The position numbers and the translations under genes were made by a program. Of a DNA stretch of 64,000 bases, positions 9,475 to 18,696 are shown piece by piece. The first letter of the stretch is position 1; every line of letters begins with the position of its first letter. This DNA comes from Roseovarius sp. Its GTDB lineage: Bacteria; Pseudomonadota; Alphaproteobacteria; Rhodobacterales; Rhodobacteraceae. The DNA is taken from assembly GCF_027019125.1 (NCBI RefSeq), contig NZ_JALUXE010000030.1, positions 310,001-374,000 on the forward strand, written 5' to 3'. Under the pieces are notes generated by a model, which was not told where the DNA came from, searched no databases, and saw nothing but the letters and a program-made list of their open reading frames with translations.

Positions 9475-10559
9475 AGCTATCGGATTTCGACTTTGACTTG
9501 CCGGAGGCGTTGATTGCCACGCGTCCCGCAAGACCCCGGCGCGCGGCGCGGTTGCTGGTGGCGGAAGGTGATGCGATCACCGATGCGGGGGTGGCTGATC
9601 TGGGGCGGTGGCTGCGGCCCGGTGATCGGCTGGTGCTGAATGACACACGGGTGATCCCGGCGCGGCTGAGCGGGCTACGCCATCGGTCAGGGGCGCAGGG
9701 GGACACCGCGGCCAGGATCGAGGTCACCTTGCTGGAGCCGGGGACGCAGGGCACCTGGGGCGCGCTGATCAAGCCGCTCAAGAAGATAAACGAGGGCGAG
9801 GAAATCGTGTTCTCCGACCGGTTGTCGGCGGTGCTCGAGGCCAAGGACGAGGGGCAGGGGCGGTTGCGCTTCAACCTCAAGGGCGACGATTTCGATGCGG
9901 CGCTGGCCGAGGCGGGGGCGATGCCGCTGCCGCCCTATATCGCCGCACGCCGTCCGGCGGATGAGCAGGACAAGGTCGATTATCAAACCGTCTGGGCGCG
10001 GGCGCCGGGGGCGGTGGCGGCCCCCACCGCATCGTTGCATTTCGACGAGGCGCTCCTGGCGGAACTGGCGGCGATGGGCGTGGGGTTCACCCATGTCACG
10101 CTGCATGTGGGGGCGGGCACGTTCCTGCCGGTCAAGGTCGAGGATGTGACCTCGCACAAGATGCATGCCGAATGGGGCGAAGTGAGCCCCGAGGCCGCCG
10201 CAGAGATTGCCGCCACGCGCGCGGCGGGGGGGCGGATCATTCCGGTGGGCACCACCGCGCTGCGCCTGATCGAAACGGCGGCACGGGCCACGGGCGAGAT
10301 TGCAGCCTGGTCGGGGGATACGGATATTTTTATCTATCCGGGGTTCGAGTTCCGCGTGACCGACGCCCTGATGACCAATTTCCATCTGCCGAAATCGACG
10401 CTGATGATGCTGGTCTCTGCCCTGATGGGGCAGGACACGATCCGGCAAATCTATGCGCATGCGGTGGCGGAGGGATATCGCTTTTTCTCTTACGGGGATG
10501 CCTCGCTGTTGATCCCCGCGGCAAAGCCTGACAGGCAGGGCGCGCAAGGGACAGAGTAA
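9471..10559 (+). CDS. queA: S-adenosylmethionine:tRNA ribosyltransferase-isomerase
   Basis: This 362-residue cytosolic enzyme transfers the ribosyl part of SAM to preQ1-modified tRNA to make epoxyqueuosine. The N-terminus [21 protein letters not shown], the segment [12 protein letters not shown] near residue 55, the central [14 protein letters not shown] (about 206) and the C-terminal [17 protein letters not shown] (about 315) are family hallmarks. Length matches the family. It is co-translated with the preceding AsmA-like gene. Confidence 0.96.
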   Translation: MKLSDFDFDLPEALIATRPARPRRAARLLVAEGDAITDAGVADLGRWLRPGDRLVLNDTRVIPARLSGLRHRSGAQGDTAARIEVTLLEPGTQGTWGALIKPLKKINEGEEIVFSDRLSAVLEAKDEGQGRLRFNLKGDDFDAALAEAGAMPLPPYIAARRPADEQDKVDYQTVWARAPGAVAAPTASLHFDEALLAELAAMGVGFTHVTLHVGAGTFLPVKVEDVTSHKMHAEWGEVSPEAAAEIAATRAAGGRIIPVGTTALRLIETAARATGEIAAWSGDTDIFIYPGFEFRVTDALMTNFHLPKSTLMMLVSALMGQDTIRQIYAHAVAEGYRFFSYGDASLLIPAAKPDRQGAQGTE

Positions 10560-10625
10560 GTCGCCTTTGGGGTGCCTCCTGGTGATGCATCTGTTAGGCT
10601 GATCCCGAAGAACAAGGAGAGCGCG

Positions 10626-11879
10626 ATGTTACAGGTGCTGTCGGGGGCATGGGCCCTCTTGCTGGGCATGATGCTGTTGCAGGTGGGCAATGGCATGCAG
10701 GGCACGCTTCTGGGGGTGCGCGGCGCGCTCGAAGGGTTCTCGACCTACGAGATGTCGGTGGTCATGTCGTCCTATTTCGTGGGCTTTCTGTTCGGCTCGC
10801 GCATGGCGCCCGAGATGATCCGCCGGGTCGGGCATGTGCGGGTCTTTGCCGCGCTCGGGTCGATGATTTCGGCGGTTCTGATCCTTTATCCCACGATTAC
10901 AGAGCCTTGGGCCTGGTCGATTGGCCGCGTTTTGATCGGCTTCTGTTTCTCGGGCGTTTATGTGACCGCCGAAAGCTGGCTGAACAATTCCGCCACCAAT
11001 GCCACGCGAGGCAAGGCGCTGTCGCTCTACATGATCGTGCAGATGATCGGGATCGTGTCGGCGCAGGGTCTGATGGTGCTGGCGGATCCGTCGGGCTATG
11101 TGCTCTTCGTCATCCCGTCGGTTCTGGTGTCGCTGGCCTTTGCGCCCATTCTGCTCTCGGTCAGCCCGACCCCCGCCTTTGGCACGACCAAGCCACTGTC
11201 GCTGCGTCAGATCATGAAGATTTCGCCGCTGGGCTGTGTGGGGATGCTGTTGACGGGCGGCGTTTTTGCCGCGCAATTCGGCATGGCGGCGGTCTACGGC
11301 GCCGAAGCGGGGCTGAGCGTCGGGCAGATCTCGGCCTTTGTGGCGTCATTCTACGTGGCCGCCGTTGTGGCGCAATACCCGCTCGGGTGGCTGTCGGACC
11401 GGATGGATCGACGCAAGCTGATTGCTGCGGTGTCCCTGGGGACTGGCATCGGGGCGGTGATCGGCATGATGCTGGGCGATAATTTCTGGTTCCTGATGCT
11501 TGCGGCCTTTATCGTCGGGGGCACGTCGAACCCGCTCTATTCGCTGCTGATTGCCTATACCAACGACTTTCTTGCGCATGAGGATATGGCGGCGGCGGCG
11601 GGCGGCATGGTATTCATCAACGGGCTAGGGGCCATCGCGGGGCCGCTCATGGTGGGTTGGATGATGGGGGTCATGGGGCCGGGGGGATACTTCCTCTATA
11701 TTGCGCTGCTGATGTTCGCGATGGTGGCCTATGCGATTTATCGCATGACGCAGCGCAAGGCCCCGACAGTGCGCGAAACCGACCGCTACATGCCGGTTTC
11801 GCCCAATGCATCGCCAATGGCGGTGGAATTTGCGCAAGAATATGCCATCGAGACCGCGCAAGACGCGAAAGAGGATTGA
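10626..11879 (+). CDS. MFS transporter (YcaD-like)
   Basis: This 417-residue protein has twelve predicted membrane helices. A loop motif GSRMAPEMIRRVGHVRV after helix 2 and GWLSDRMDRRKLI after helix 8 are typical of major facilitator carriers. The start at 10626 is chosen because AAGGAG lies just upstream; an in-frame start 54 bases earlier lacks this and adds a polar, unconserved stretch. It is 66 bases after queA, so probably read through. The substrate is unknown. Confidence 0.85.
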   Translation: MLQVLSGAWALLLGMMLLQVGNGMQGTLLGVRGALEGFSTYEMSVVMSSYFVGFLFGSRMAPEMIRRVGHVRVFAALGSMISAVLILYPTITEPWAWSIGRVLIGFCFSGVYVTAESWLNNSATNATRGKALSLYMIVQMIGIVSAQGLMVLADPSGYVLFVIPSVLVSLAFAPILLSVSPTPAFGTTKPLSLRQIMKISPLGCVGMLLTGGVFAAQFGMAAVYGAEAGLSVGQISAFVASFYVAAVVAQYPLGWLSDRMDRRKLIAAVSLGTGIGAVIGMMLGDNFWFLMLAAFIVGGTSNPLYSLLIAYTNDFLAHEDMAAAAGGMVFINGLGAIAGPLMVGWMMGVMGPGGYFLYIALLMFAMVAYAIYRMTQRKAPTVRETDRYMPVSPNASPMAVEFAQEYAIETAQDAKED

Positions 11880-11981
11880 AAACGAAAAAATATGTCCCTT
11901 CTGTAGTATTATGTTACTCTGGAATGGGAGGAAATCCCGTTACCGTCATGGAAACGTCATAGGATATTGAGGAGTCCCCCT

Positions 11982-12560
11982 ATGGTCACACCCGACGACG
12001 TGCTGCGGTTCTGGCTGGATGAAGTCGGACCGGAAGGGTGGTACAAGGCGTCAGAGACGCTGGATGCGCAAGTACGGCAGCAGTTTCTGGCAGCATGGGA
12101 GAATGCCCGAGAGGGGGCCTATGGCCTCTGGCTGACCTATCCGAGCGGCATGTTGGCCTATGTGATCCTGACCGATCAATTTCCGCGCAATATGTTCCGG
12201 AACGATGCCCGCGCCTTTGCCACCGATCAACAGGCACTGGCGGCGGGCAAGGTGGCGATCAATCGCGGCTGGGACCTGCGGATCGACGAGCCGGCGCGGC
12301 AGTTCTTTTACCTGCCGCTCATGCATTCCGAGAACCTCTGCGATCAGGAACGCTGCGTGCGCCTGATGTGCGAGCGGATGCCAGAGCATGGCGAGCAGAA
12401 CCTGACGCATGCGCGGGCGCATCGCGAGGTGATCCGGCAGTTTGGCCGCTTTCCCTATCGCAACGCAGCGCTGGCGCGGCCCTCCACCGCATCGGAACGG
12501 GCGTTCGAGGCCGGGGGCGGCTATGGCGGCACCCTGCGGCGGATCATGCAGGCGGCGTGA
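11982..12560 (+). CDS. DUF924 family protein
   Basis: This 192-residue soluble protein has the DUF924 pattern: VLRFWLDEVGPEGWYKA at the N-terminus, then LTYPSG.LAYVILTDQFPRNMFRN..RAFATDQ.AL, and FFYLPLMHSE..CDQERCV. It is predicted to be all-helical and TPR-like; no reaction is established. The ATG at 11982 follows GAGGAG at good spacing; a TTG fifteen bases upstream is less likely. The 102 bases before it are AT-richer than the surroundings and may hold its own promoter. Confidence 0.82.
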   Translation: MVTPDDVLRFWLDEVGPEGWYKASETLDAQVRQQFLAAWENAREGAYGLWLTYPSGMLAYVILTDQFPRNMFRNDARAFATDQQALAAGKVAINRGWDLRIDEPARQFFYLPLMHSENLCDQERCVRLMCERMPEHGEQNLTHARAHREVIRQFGRFPYRNAALARPSTASERAFEAGGGYGGTLRRIMQAA

Positions 12561-12640
12561 TCAGCGACCAAGTCCTGCGTTCCGAATTGCTGAAAAGACA
12601 CGTCTGACGATTGTTTGTTCAATCAGTCAATCATGTCGCG

Positions 12641-12669
12641 TTGCGATTTTGCGAAAAATAGTTTAATGG
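12641..12669 (+). promoter_or_regulatory. Candidate sigma-70 promoter of lpdA
   Basis: TTGCGA (12641-12646), a 17-base spacer and TAATGG (12664-12669) lie in an AT-rich stretch. The ribosome site GGAGGG and the lpdA ATG follow within about 30 bases. Confidence 0.4.
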
Positions 12670-12698
12670 CAAACTAAATTTGGAAAACGGAGGGCCAC

Positions 12699-14093
12699 AT
12701 GGCGTCGACTACCTATGACATGATCGTAATCGGGGCGGGTCCGGGGGGCTATGTGGCTGCGATCCGGGGCGCGCAACTGGGCCTCAAGGTGGCCATTGTC
12801 GAGCGCGAGCACATGGGGGGCATCTGTCTCAACTGGGGTTGTATCCCGACTAAGGCGATGCTGCGGTCGTCCGAGGTGTTTCACCTGATGCACCGCGCCA
12901 AGGAATTCGGGCTCAAGGCCGATGGAATCGGCTATGATCTGGATGCTGTGGTCAAGCGCTCGCGCGGGGTGGCCAAGCAATTGAGCGGCGGTGTTGCCCA
13001 CCTGATGAAGAAGAACAAGGTCACGGTGGTGATGGGCGAGGCGACATTGCCCGCCAAGGGGAAGGTCAGCGTCAAGACCGACAAAGGAGTCGAGGAGCTT
13101 GAGTCCAAGCACATCATTCTGGCCACAGGTGCCCGGGCGCGCGAATTGCCGGGGCTTGAGGCGGATGGCGATCTGGTCTGGACCTACAAGCACGCGCTGA
13201 TGCCGTCCCGGATGCCCAAGAAACTCTTGGTGATCGGATCGGGCGCCATCGGCATCGAATTCGCCAGCTTCTACAACACGCTCGGGGCCGAGACGACCGT
13301 GGTCGAGGTGATGGAGCGTATTCTGCCGGTCGAGGATGCCGAGATTTCCGCCTTTGCCAAGAAGGCGTTTACCAAGCAGAAGATGAAGATCATGGAAAAG
13401 GCCATGGTCAAGCAGTTGGATCGGGGCAAGGGCAAAGTCACCGCGCATATCGAGGTAGGGGGCAAGGTCGAGCAGCAAGAGTTTGACACGGTCATCTCTG
13501 CCGTGGGCATCGTGGGCAATGTCGAGGGGCTGGGCCTTGAGGCGCTGGGCGTCAAGATCGACCGCACCCATGTGGTGACGGATGAATATTGCCGCACCGG
13601 CGTGGACGGTCTCTATGCCATCGGCGATATCGCGGGCGCGCCCTGGCTGGCGCACAAGGCCAGCCATGAGGGCGTGATGGTGGCCGAGTTGATCGCGGGC
13701 GGGCATCCGCACCCCGTCAAGCCCGAGAGCATCGCGGGCTGCACCTATTGCCACCCGCAAGTCGCGAGCGTGGGCCTGACCGAGGCCAAGGCCAAGGAAA
13801 AGGGCTATGCCGTCAAGGTTGGCCGGTTCCCGTTCATCGGGAATGGCAAGGCGATTGCGCTGGGCGAGCCGGAGGGCATGATCAAGACGGTGTTCGATGC
13901 CAAGACGGGCGAACTCTTGGGTGCGCATATGGTGGGCGCCGAGGTGACGGAACTGATCCAGGGCTATGTGGTGGGGCGCCAGTTGGAGACCACCGAAGAA
14001 GACCTGATGAACACGGTGTTCCCGCATCCCACGCTGAGCGAGATGATGCACGAAAGCGTGCTTGATGCCTATGACCGGGTGATTCACATCTGA
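12699..14093 (+). CDS. lpdA: Dihydrolipoyl dehydrogenase (E3)
   Basis: This 464-residue flavoprotein reoxidises dihydrolipoamide with NAD+ in the pyruvate or 2-oxoglutarate dehydrogenase complexes. The FAD motif GAGPGGYVAAIRGAQLG lies at 12-28. The redox-active disulfide is C43/C48 in GGICLNWGCIPTKAM. The NAD motif is IGSGAIGIEFASF near 180, and the C-terminal catalytic His-Glu pair is in FPHPTLSEMMHES. Full length. No E1/E2 genes adjoin, so it is a stand-alone copy. Its stop is 18 bases from the crtC stop, marking the left border of the photosynthesis cluster. Confidence 0.96.
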   Translation: MASTTYDMIVIGAGPGGYVAAIRGAQLGLKVAIVEREHMGGICLNWGCIPTKAMLRSSEVFHLMHRAKEFGLKADGIGYDLDAVVKRSRGVAKQLSGGVAHLMKKNKVTVVMGEATLPAKGKVSVKTDKGVEELESKHIILATGARARELPGLEADGDLVWTYKHALMPSRMPKKLLVIGSGAIGIEFASFYNTLGAETTVVEVMERILPVEDAEISAFAKKAFTKQKMKIMEKAMVKQLDRGKGKVTAHIEVGGKVEQQEFDTVISAVGIVGNVEGLGLEALGVKIDRTHVVTDEYCRTGVDGLYAIGDIAGAPWLAHKASHEGVMVAELIAGGHPHPVKPESIAGCTYCHPQVASVGLTEAKAKEKGYAVKVGRFPFIGNGKAIALGEPEGMIKTVFDAKTGELLGAHMVGAEVTELIQGYVVGRQLETTEEDLMNTVFPHPTLSEMMHESVLDAYDRVIHI

Positions 14094-14100
14094 GGGATTG

Positions 14101-14121
14101 GCGCGCCCGAATCAGGGCGCG
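14101..14121. terminator. Hairpin between convergent lpdA and crtC
   Basis: A stem pairing CGCGCCC with GGGCGCG around a six-base loop occupies nearly all of the 18-base gap between the two convergent stops and overlaps the crtC stop codon. It has no T-run, so it is at best a weak or rho-assisted terminator for both directions. Confidence 0.45.
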
Positions 14122-15032
14122 TCGTTGAAGCGCCACCGTGCGCGTCGGGGGACGCGCACCGCAAGCATGGGCTTGAGCAGGCCCATGCGAAAGCGGGTGA
14201 GGTCAAGCGCCTCATGCACCCCCACGGTTTCCTCGCCATCCAGTCGCGTCTTGACCGCAGAGCGGCTGTAGAAGGGCGCGTCGAGCATGGGTTTCACCTG
14301 ATGCGGCTGATATCCGGCGTCGGCGCGGGTGTCGCGGGACACTTGCCACAGGCTGCGCCGCATCTTCACCTTGGGTGGCAAAGCGATGTCCTGCGCCTGT
14401 CCGTCCACGTCGAAATGCACCGCCGTGGCGAGCGCGGAGCCATCCATCCGCACCGCATCGTAAAAGCAGGTGGAGCCGCCGCGCACCGGATAACGCCCCC
14501 AGGTCCAGTATCTGAAATCCTGTTCCAGAGCGCGGGTGCCGAAATTGGCGTCGAAATAGCCATGCCCCCGCCATTGCCAGCCGGGTGCGTCGAGATCAAC
14601 CTCGATGGTCGAGGTGGGGCCAAAGGGTCGCCAGATATGGGTGCCTTCGGGGGTAAGGGGCAATTCCATCTGTGTCAGCGCCGAGGGTGTCACGGTGATG
14701 CGTCCGCGTACCCGGGAAATGAGCGGGGGCGAGGAGATTTCGTTGATCTCGATGATCAGGCGATCATTCTCCCACCGCATGGACGAGGGGCCGACGGTCA
14801 GGCAATCGCGGGTCTGGCGCAGGGCCGAGGTACCCCGGTCGGTCATGGTAAAACGTCCGCCGGGCCCGTAGGTGGCGACGTTGATACAGACATGGTTGGC
14901 CGGATTGCGCCGGCCTGACCATGCATACCACGGCGAGAACACCGAACCGATGAACCCGATCACGCTGACCGCGCGCCCGCCATCGTCGCTGAGCCCGTCG
15001 ACATACCACCAGGCATAGCCGTTGGGCGGCAC
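14112..15032 (-). CDS. crtC: Carotenoid 1,2-hydratase (hydroxyneurosporene synthase)
   Basis: CrtC adds water across the C1-C2 double bond of neurosporene or lycopene ends in spheroidene synthesis. The protein carries the family's GYAWWYVDGLSDDGGRAVSVIGFIG pattern in two pieces at the N-terminus, SVFSPWYAWSGRRNP, and the central RGHGYFDANFGTRALEQDFRYWTWGRY region in parts. The start is uncertain. The frame is open far upstream, but that part only shadows crtD; the GTG at 15032, three bases after the crtD stop, gives 306 residues, close to Rhodobacter CrtC. No clear SD precedes it, so translation probably depends on coupling to crtD. Confidence 0.88.
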   Translation of the reverse strand: MPPNGYAWWYVDGLSDDGGRAVSVIGFIGSVFSPWYAWSGRRNPANHVCINVATYGPGGRFTMTDRGTSALRQTRDCLTVGPSSMRWENDRLIIEINEISSPPLISRVRGRITVTPSALTQMELPLTPEGTHIWRPFGPTSTIEVDLDAPGWQWRGHGYFDANFGTRALEQDFRYWTWGRYPVRGGSTCFYDAVRMDGSALATAVHFDVDGQAQDIALPPKVKMRRSLWQVSRDTRADAGYQPHQVKPMLDAPFYSRSAVKTRLDGEETVGVHEALDLTRFRMGLLKPMLAVRVPRRARWRFNDAP

Positions 15033-15034
15033 GT

Positions 15035-16540
15035 CTAGGTCGAAATTCGGTCGTTCAAGATCGCCTCGGCCGCGTGCCGGGCGGAGAGCGTGGCCATCGG
15101 CACCCCCGCCCCCGGATGGGCCCCGCCCCCCGCGAGGTAGAGGCCCCGGATGGGGGTGCGTGCCGTGGGCCGTTTGAGCCCCGCTGTCATGCCGTGCGGG
15201 CTCTGCCCGTAGAGCGACCCGAGAGAGGCGGGGAACATCCGGTCGAACCGCGCCGGTGTCGTCAGCGCCCCCTCGCCGGGTATGGGATTGAAGCGCAGTC
15301 CAAAAGCCGCGAGGGTCTGAAAGGTCCGGGTGTGGCATGAGGCGAAATCCTCGGCTGTTTGGGTGAGGCCATCAAGCGGTGGCGCGTTGAGAATGATCTC
15401 GAACCGCTCGCGCTGGGGCGGAGGTTCGGGCAGGCCGCGATCCTGAGCGCAGACATAGATCGTGGGGTCGCGCGGGCAGCGCCCGGCGTCGAGATCGTCG
15501 AATTCGCTGCGGGCGTCGGCGGCGAAAAAGACGTTGTGATGTGCCAGGTCGGAACCTGAGGGCGTGGCGGCAAAGGCCCAGACCTGCGCCGAGAGACTGC
15601 GTGGCAGTTTCATCGTCTGGGTGGCGACCGCCGTCGCGGCAGGTCCGAGCGCGCCTGAGGCAAGGGCGCGGGGGTCGCCGTTGAAAACCAAATATTCGGC
15701 CGCGAGTCGGGTGCCGTCGGCAAGGGTAACACCGCGCACCTGCCCGCCTTCGGTCTCGATCCGCGTGACATGGGTGCCGTAGTGGAAATGCGCGCCCTTG
15801 GCACTGGCGAGGGTTGCCAGGCTCTGTGCCAGGCGGTGCATGCCGCCACGCACCACCCAGACGCCCGCCGCCTCGGCCTGCCAGATCAGCGACAGGAGCG
15901 CCGGGGACTGATAGGGCGAGCCGCCGACATAGGTGGCGTAACGGCCAAAGAGCTGTCGCAGGCGGGGATCGTCGAACTGGCGCGCGAGGCTTTGTGCGAG
16001 GGTCGAGAGCGGCGCCATTGCGCGGATCAGCGCTGGTTGCCGGAGCGCGGTTGCGGCGAGGGCCAGAGAGGAGGGGGCGGCGGCCTGCATCATCGGGGCA
16101 TCGAAGGCCGCGAAAAGGCGGCGCGCGCGGGCACAAAAGCTGGTGAATTGCCGGGCGGCACAGTCACCCGCAAACGTATGGATCGCGGCACGGCTCCGGG
16201 CTTCGTCGGCAAAGAGGTCAAGGCTGCTGCCATCGGGCCAGAAATGGCGGGCGAGGATGGTTTGGGGCACCAGCTCAACATGATCCTCGAGCCGCGCACC
16301 GACGCTGGCAAAGAGCGTGTCGAACACGCCGCGCATCGTAAGGACCGTGGGGCCGGCGTCGACCGGGCCTGCATCCGAAGGCAGGGCACGCATCTTGCCG
16401 CCGGGGCCCGCGTGCCGTTCCAGCACCGTGACGGCTAGCCCTGCATGGGCAAGGCGCAGTGCTGTGGCCAGCCCCGCGATCCCGGCGCCGACGATCACAG
16501 CCCTGTCACGCGGTTCCAGAGGGGGCGTGTCCGATTTCAT
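15035..16540 (-). CDS. crtD: Methoxyneurosporene / hydroxyneurosporene 3,4-desaturase
   Basis: This 501-residue FAD-dependent desaturase of the CrtI family acts after CrtC and CrtF in the spheroidene pathway. The FAD fold AVIVGAGIAGLATALRLAHAG starts near residue 15, and the C-terminal GLYLAGGGAHPGAGVPMATLSAR motif is intact (read in two halves). The ATG at 16540 is chosen over one nine codons upstream because the longer start would invade the control region. Its divergent neighbour is crtE, and the 93-base gap holds PpsR-type operators. Confidence 0.93.
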   Translation of the reverse strand: MKSDTPPLEPRDRAVIVGAGIAGLATALRLAHAGLAVTVLERHAGPGGKMRALPSDAGPVDAGPTVLTMRGVFDTLFASVGARLEDHVELVPQTILARHFWPDGSSLDLFADEARSRAAIHTFAGDCAARQFTSFCARARRLFAAFDAPMMQAAAPSSLALAATALRQPALIRAMAPLSTLAQSLARQFDDPRLRQLFGRYATYVGGSPYQSPALLSLIWQAEAAGVWVVRGGMHRLAQSLATLASAKGAHFHYGTHVTRIETEGGQVRGVTLADGTRLAAEYLVFNGDPRALASGALGPAATAVATQTMKLPRSLSAQVWAFAATPSGSDLAHHNVFFAADARSEFDDLDAGRCPRDPTIYVCAQDRGLPEPPPQRERFEIILNAPPLDGLTQTAEDFASCHTRTFQTLAAFGLRFNPIPGEGALTTPARFDRMFPASLGSLYGQSPHGMTAGLKRPTARTPIRGLYLAGGGAHPGAGVPMATLSARHAAEAILNDRIST

Positions 16541-16569
16541 AACGCGATTGTTGACTCGCGCGGGCAATG

Positions 16570-16587
16570 TGTCCAGTATGATTTACA
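16570..16587. promoter_or_regulatory. PpsR/CrtJ operator, crtD-crtE intergenic
   Basis: The palindrome TGTCCAGTATGATTTACA matches the PpsR consensus TGT-N12-ACA exactly. It lies between the divergent crtD and crtE starts and so could repress both carotenoid operons under oxygen. Confidence 0.75.
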
Positions 16588-16594
16588 CGTGATG

Positions 16595-16612
16595 TGTCAG
16601 AATGTTGATGCA
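16595..16612. promoter_or_regulatory. Degenerate second PpsR half-operator
   Basis: TGT-N12-GCA (one mismatch to TGT-N12-ACA) begins 25 bases after the perfect site, leaving a 7-base gap. This spacing matches the tandem pairs at bchC and bchG, which is the only reason to list it. Confidence 0.35.
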
Positions 16613-16633
16613 TCCCTCGAAAAAGGAGCGGCC

Positions 16634-17503
16634 ATGCCCATCGAGACCCGCATTGAGGCGGCCATTGCGCAGGCGATTGCGCGGGGGCAGGCGGGGCAGA
16701 CCCCGGCGCGATTGGCGGACGCCCTCGATTATGCCACCAGCCCAGGCGGCGCGCGTATTCGCCCGACGATTCTGATGTCTGTGGCGATGGCCTGCGGTGA
16801 TGACCGGCCCGAGTTGAGCGATGCCGCCGCCGCCGCGCTGGAGATCATGCATTGCGCGAGCCTCGTGCATGACGATCTGCCCTGTTTCGACGATGCGGAT
16901 TTGCGGCGGGGCAAGGCTTCGGTGCATCGCGCCTATTCCGAGCCGCTGGCGGTGCTGACCGGGGATGCGCTCATCATCATGGCATTCGAGATTCTCGCCC
17001 GTGTGGCGGATAGCGATGCGGCGCGCGCCAATGCGCTGATCCTCGCGCTGGCGCGGCGGAGCGGTATGCCGAACGGGATCTGCGCGGGCCAGGGCTGGGA
17101 GAGTGAGCCGACGGTTGATCTGGAGGCCTATCACCGCTCCAAGACCGGCGCGCTCTTTATCGCGGCCACGCAGATGGGGGCCATTGCGGCGGGACACGAG
17201 CCTGAGCCGTGGTATGAATTGGGGGCGCGCATCGGGGCGGCGTTCCAGGTGGCGGACGATCTGCGGGATGCGCTGCTCGATGCCGAAACCTTGGGCAAGC
17301 CGGTGGGGCAGGATGATCTGCACGGGCGGCCCAATGCGGTGTCGCAATTGGGGGTGGCCGGTGCCGTGACGCGGCTCAAGGATATTCTGGCGGGGGCGAT
17401 TGCCTCTATCCCGTCCTGCCCCGGCGAGGCGCGGCTGGCCAAGATGGTGCAGATGCAGGCCGAGCGCATCATTTCCGTGCTGCCTGCGCGCATGCGGGCC
17501 TGA
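16634..17503 (+). CDS. crtE: Geranylgeranyl diphosphate synthase
   Basis: This 289-residue prenyl transferase condenses IPP with allylic diphosphates to GGPP, the precursor of carotenoids and of the phytyl tail. The first Asp-rich motif HDDLPCFDDADLRRG is at about 79-93 and the second, VADDLRDALLDAE, near 206. The ATG at 16634 follows AAGGAG at good distance; the frame is open upstream but that part lies in the operator region. One base separates its stop from the crtF start. Confidence 0.94.
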   Translation: MPIETRIEAAIAQAIARGQAGQTPARLADALDYATSPGGARIRPTILMSVAMACGDDRPELSDAAAAALEIMHCASLVHDDLPCFDDADLRRGKASVHRAYSEPLAVLTGDALIIMAFEILARVADSDAARANALILALARRSGMPNGICAGQGWESEPTVDLEAYHRSKTGALFIAATQMGAIAAGHEPEPWYELGARIGAAFQVADDLRDALLDAETLGKPVGQDDLHGRPNAVSQLGVAGAVTRLKDILAGAIASIPSCPGEARLAKMVQMQAERIISVLPARMRA

Positions 17504-17504
17504 C

Positions 17505-18638
17505 ATGGCCGTGGCGGGCGATCTGCCCGAGCACCCGTCGCGATCGCGCGGTGGCTGGCTGACGCGGTTGATTGCCAATCCACGGTTTCAGCGATGGGCC
17601 AGCGGCTTTCCCCTGACGCGCGGCATTGCGCGGCGCGATGGGGCCGAGATTTTCGATATAGTCCAAGGGTTTGTGCAGTCACAGGTGCTCGCTGCGCTGG
17701 TTGAGCTTGGTCTCTTGCATCACTTGATCGACGGGCCGGAGGCCCCTGCGGTCCTGGCCCGGCGGGTTGGTCTGGCCGAGGATCGCATGGCGATTTTGCT
17801 TCAGGCGGGGGCGGCGCTTGGCCTGCTGCGCCGGCGGCGCGATGGGCGCTTTGCGCTGGCGCGCAAGGGGGCGGCAATTCTGGGCGTGCCTGGGTTGGAG
17901 GCGATGATCCGGCATCACCGCGCCTTTTACGCCGACATGGCCGATCCCGTGGCGCTCTTGCGCGGTGAGCAGGAAACCGAACTGGCGCGGTTCTGGCCCT
18001 ATGTCTTTGGCGCGGCGACCGAAATGGAGCCGGAAGTGGCGCGCCGCTACTCGGATCTCATGGCGCAATCGCAGGGATTGGTGGCGCAGGATGTGTTGCG
18101 GATGGTGTCGTTCAGGGAGACGCGGCATCTGCTGGACATCGGAGGGGGCAGCGGTGCGTTTTTATCGGCGGTTGCGGAGCGCTATCCGGATGTTCGCTTG
18201 ACGCTGTTCGATCTGCCCGAGGTGATCCCTTCGGCTCGACTGCGGTTGTCGGAGGCGGGGTTGAATGCGCGGTTGACGCTATCTCCGGGCTCTTTCCGGA
18301 GTGATCCGTTGCCGGAGGGGGCCGATACGGTTTCGCTCATCCGGGTGCTATACGACCATGACGACGCCACGGTGACGGCGCTTTTGGCCAAGGTCCATAC
18401 CGCCTTGCCCGCCGGTGGGCGGCTGGTCGTGGCAGAGCCGATGGCCGGGGGCGCACGCCCCGAACGCGCGGGCGACGTCTATTTTGCCTTTTATACCATG
18501 GCGATGGGCACGGGGCGCGCACGCTCTGCGGCGCGCATTGCCGAGATGTGCCGCGGGGCGGGGTTTACCAATGTCCGCATCCCGCACAGCCCGCGCCCCT
18601 TCGTTACCAGCGCGCTGAGCTGTGTAAAGGGTGCGTGA
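17505..18638 (+). CDS. crtF: Demethylspheroidene O-methyltransferase
   Basis: This 377-residue SAM-dependent methyltransferase methylates the C1 hydroxyl made by CrtC. It has an N-terminal winged-helix dimerisation part (QSQVLAALVELGLLHHLIDGP) and the SAM loop LLDIGGGSGAFLSAVAERYPD near residue 207 (in two pieces). The ATG at 17505 directly follows the crtE stop. The frame is open further upstream, but that overlaps crtE. It is followed by the PpsR-controlled bchC promoter. Confidence 0.92.
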   Translation: MAVAGDLPEHPSRSRGGWLTRLIANPRFQRWASGFPLTRGIARRDGAEIFDIVQGFVQSQVLAALVELGLLHHLIDGPEAPAVLARRVGLAEDRMAILLQAGAALGLLRRRRDGRFALARKGAAILGVPGLEAMIRHHRAFYADMADPVALLRGEQETELARFWPYVFGAATEMEPEVARRYSDLMAQSQGLVAQDVLRMVSFRETRHLLDIGGGSGAFLSAVAERYPDVRLTLFDLPEVIPSARLRLSEAGLNARLTLSPGSFRSDPLPEGADTVSLIRVLYDHDDATVTALLAKVHTALPAGGRLVVAEPMAGGARPERAGDVYFAFYTMAMGTGRARSAARIAEMCRGAGFTNVRIPHSPRPFVTSALSCVKGA

Positions 18639-18656
18639 CGAAAATAAGTCTGACAG

Positions 18657-18674
18657 TGTAAAGAAAGATTGACA
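18657..18674. promoter_or_regulatory. PpsR/CrtJ operator 1 at bchC
   Basis: TGT-N12-ACA at exact spacing. Its right half overlaps the TTGACA -35 box of the putative bchC promoter. Confidence 0.85.
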
Positions 18675-18696
18675 CATTAGCCTGTCCCGCTACACT
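18669..18696 (+). promoter_or_regulatory. bchC sigma-70-type promoter
   Basis: A perfect TTGACA (18669-18674), a 16-base spacer and TACACT (18691-18696). Operator 1 covers the -35 box and operator 2 covers the -10 box, the same architecture known for the CrtJ-repressed bchC promoter of Rhodobacter capsulatus. Confidence 0.8.

Noticed and set aside
12561..12640. Riboswitch or attenuator before lpdA
   Set aside because: Only short AT-rich inverted bits (such as ATTG/CAAT) are present, with no conserved riboswitch core.
15033..15338. N-terminal extension of crtC upstream of 15032
   Set aside because: The open frame there only shadows crtD; its residues (Pro/Gly/Arg-rich) look like a GC-rich out-of-frame translation and would make CrtC about 100 residues too long.
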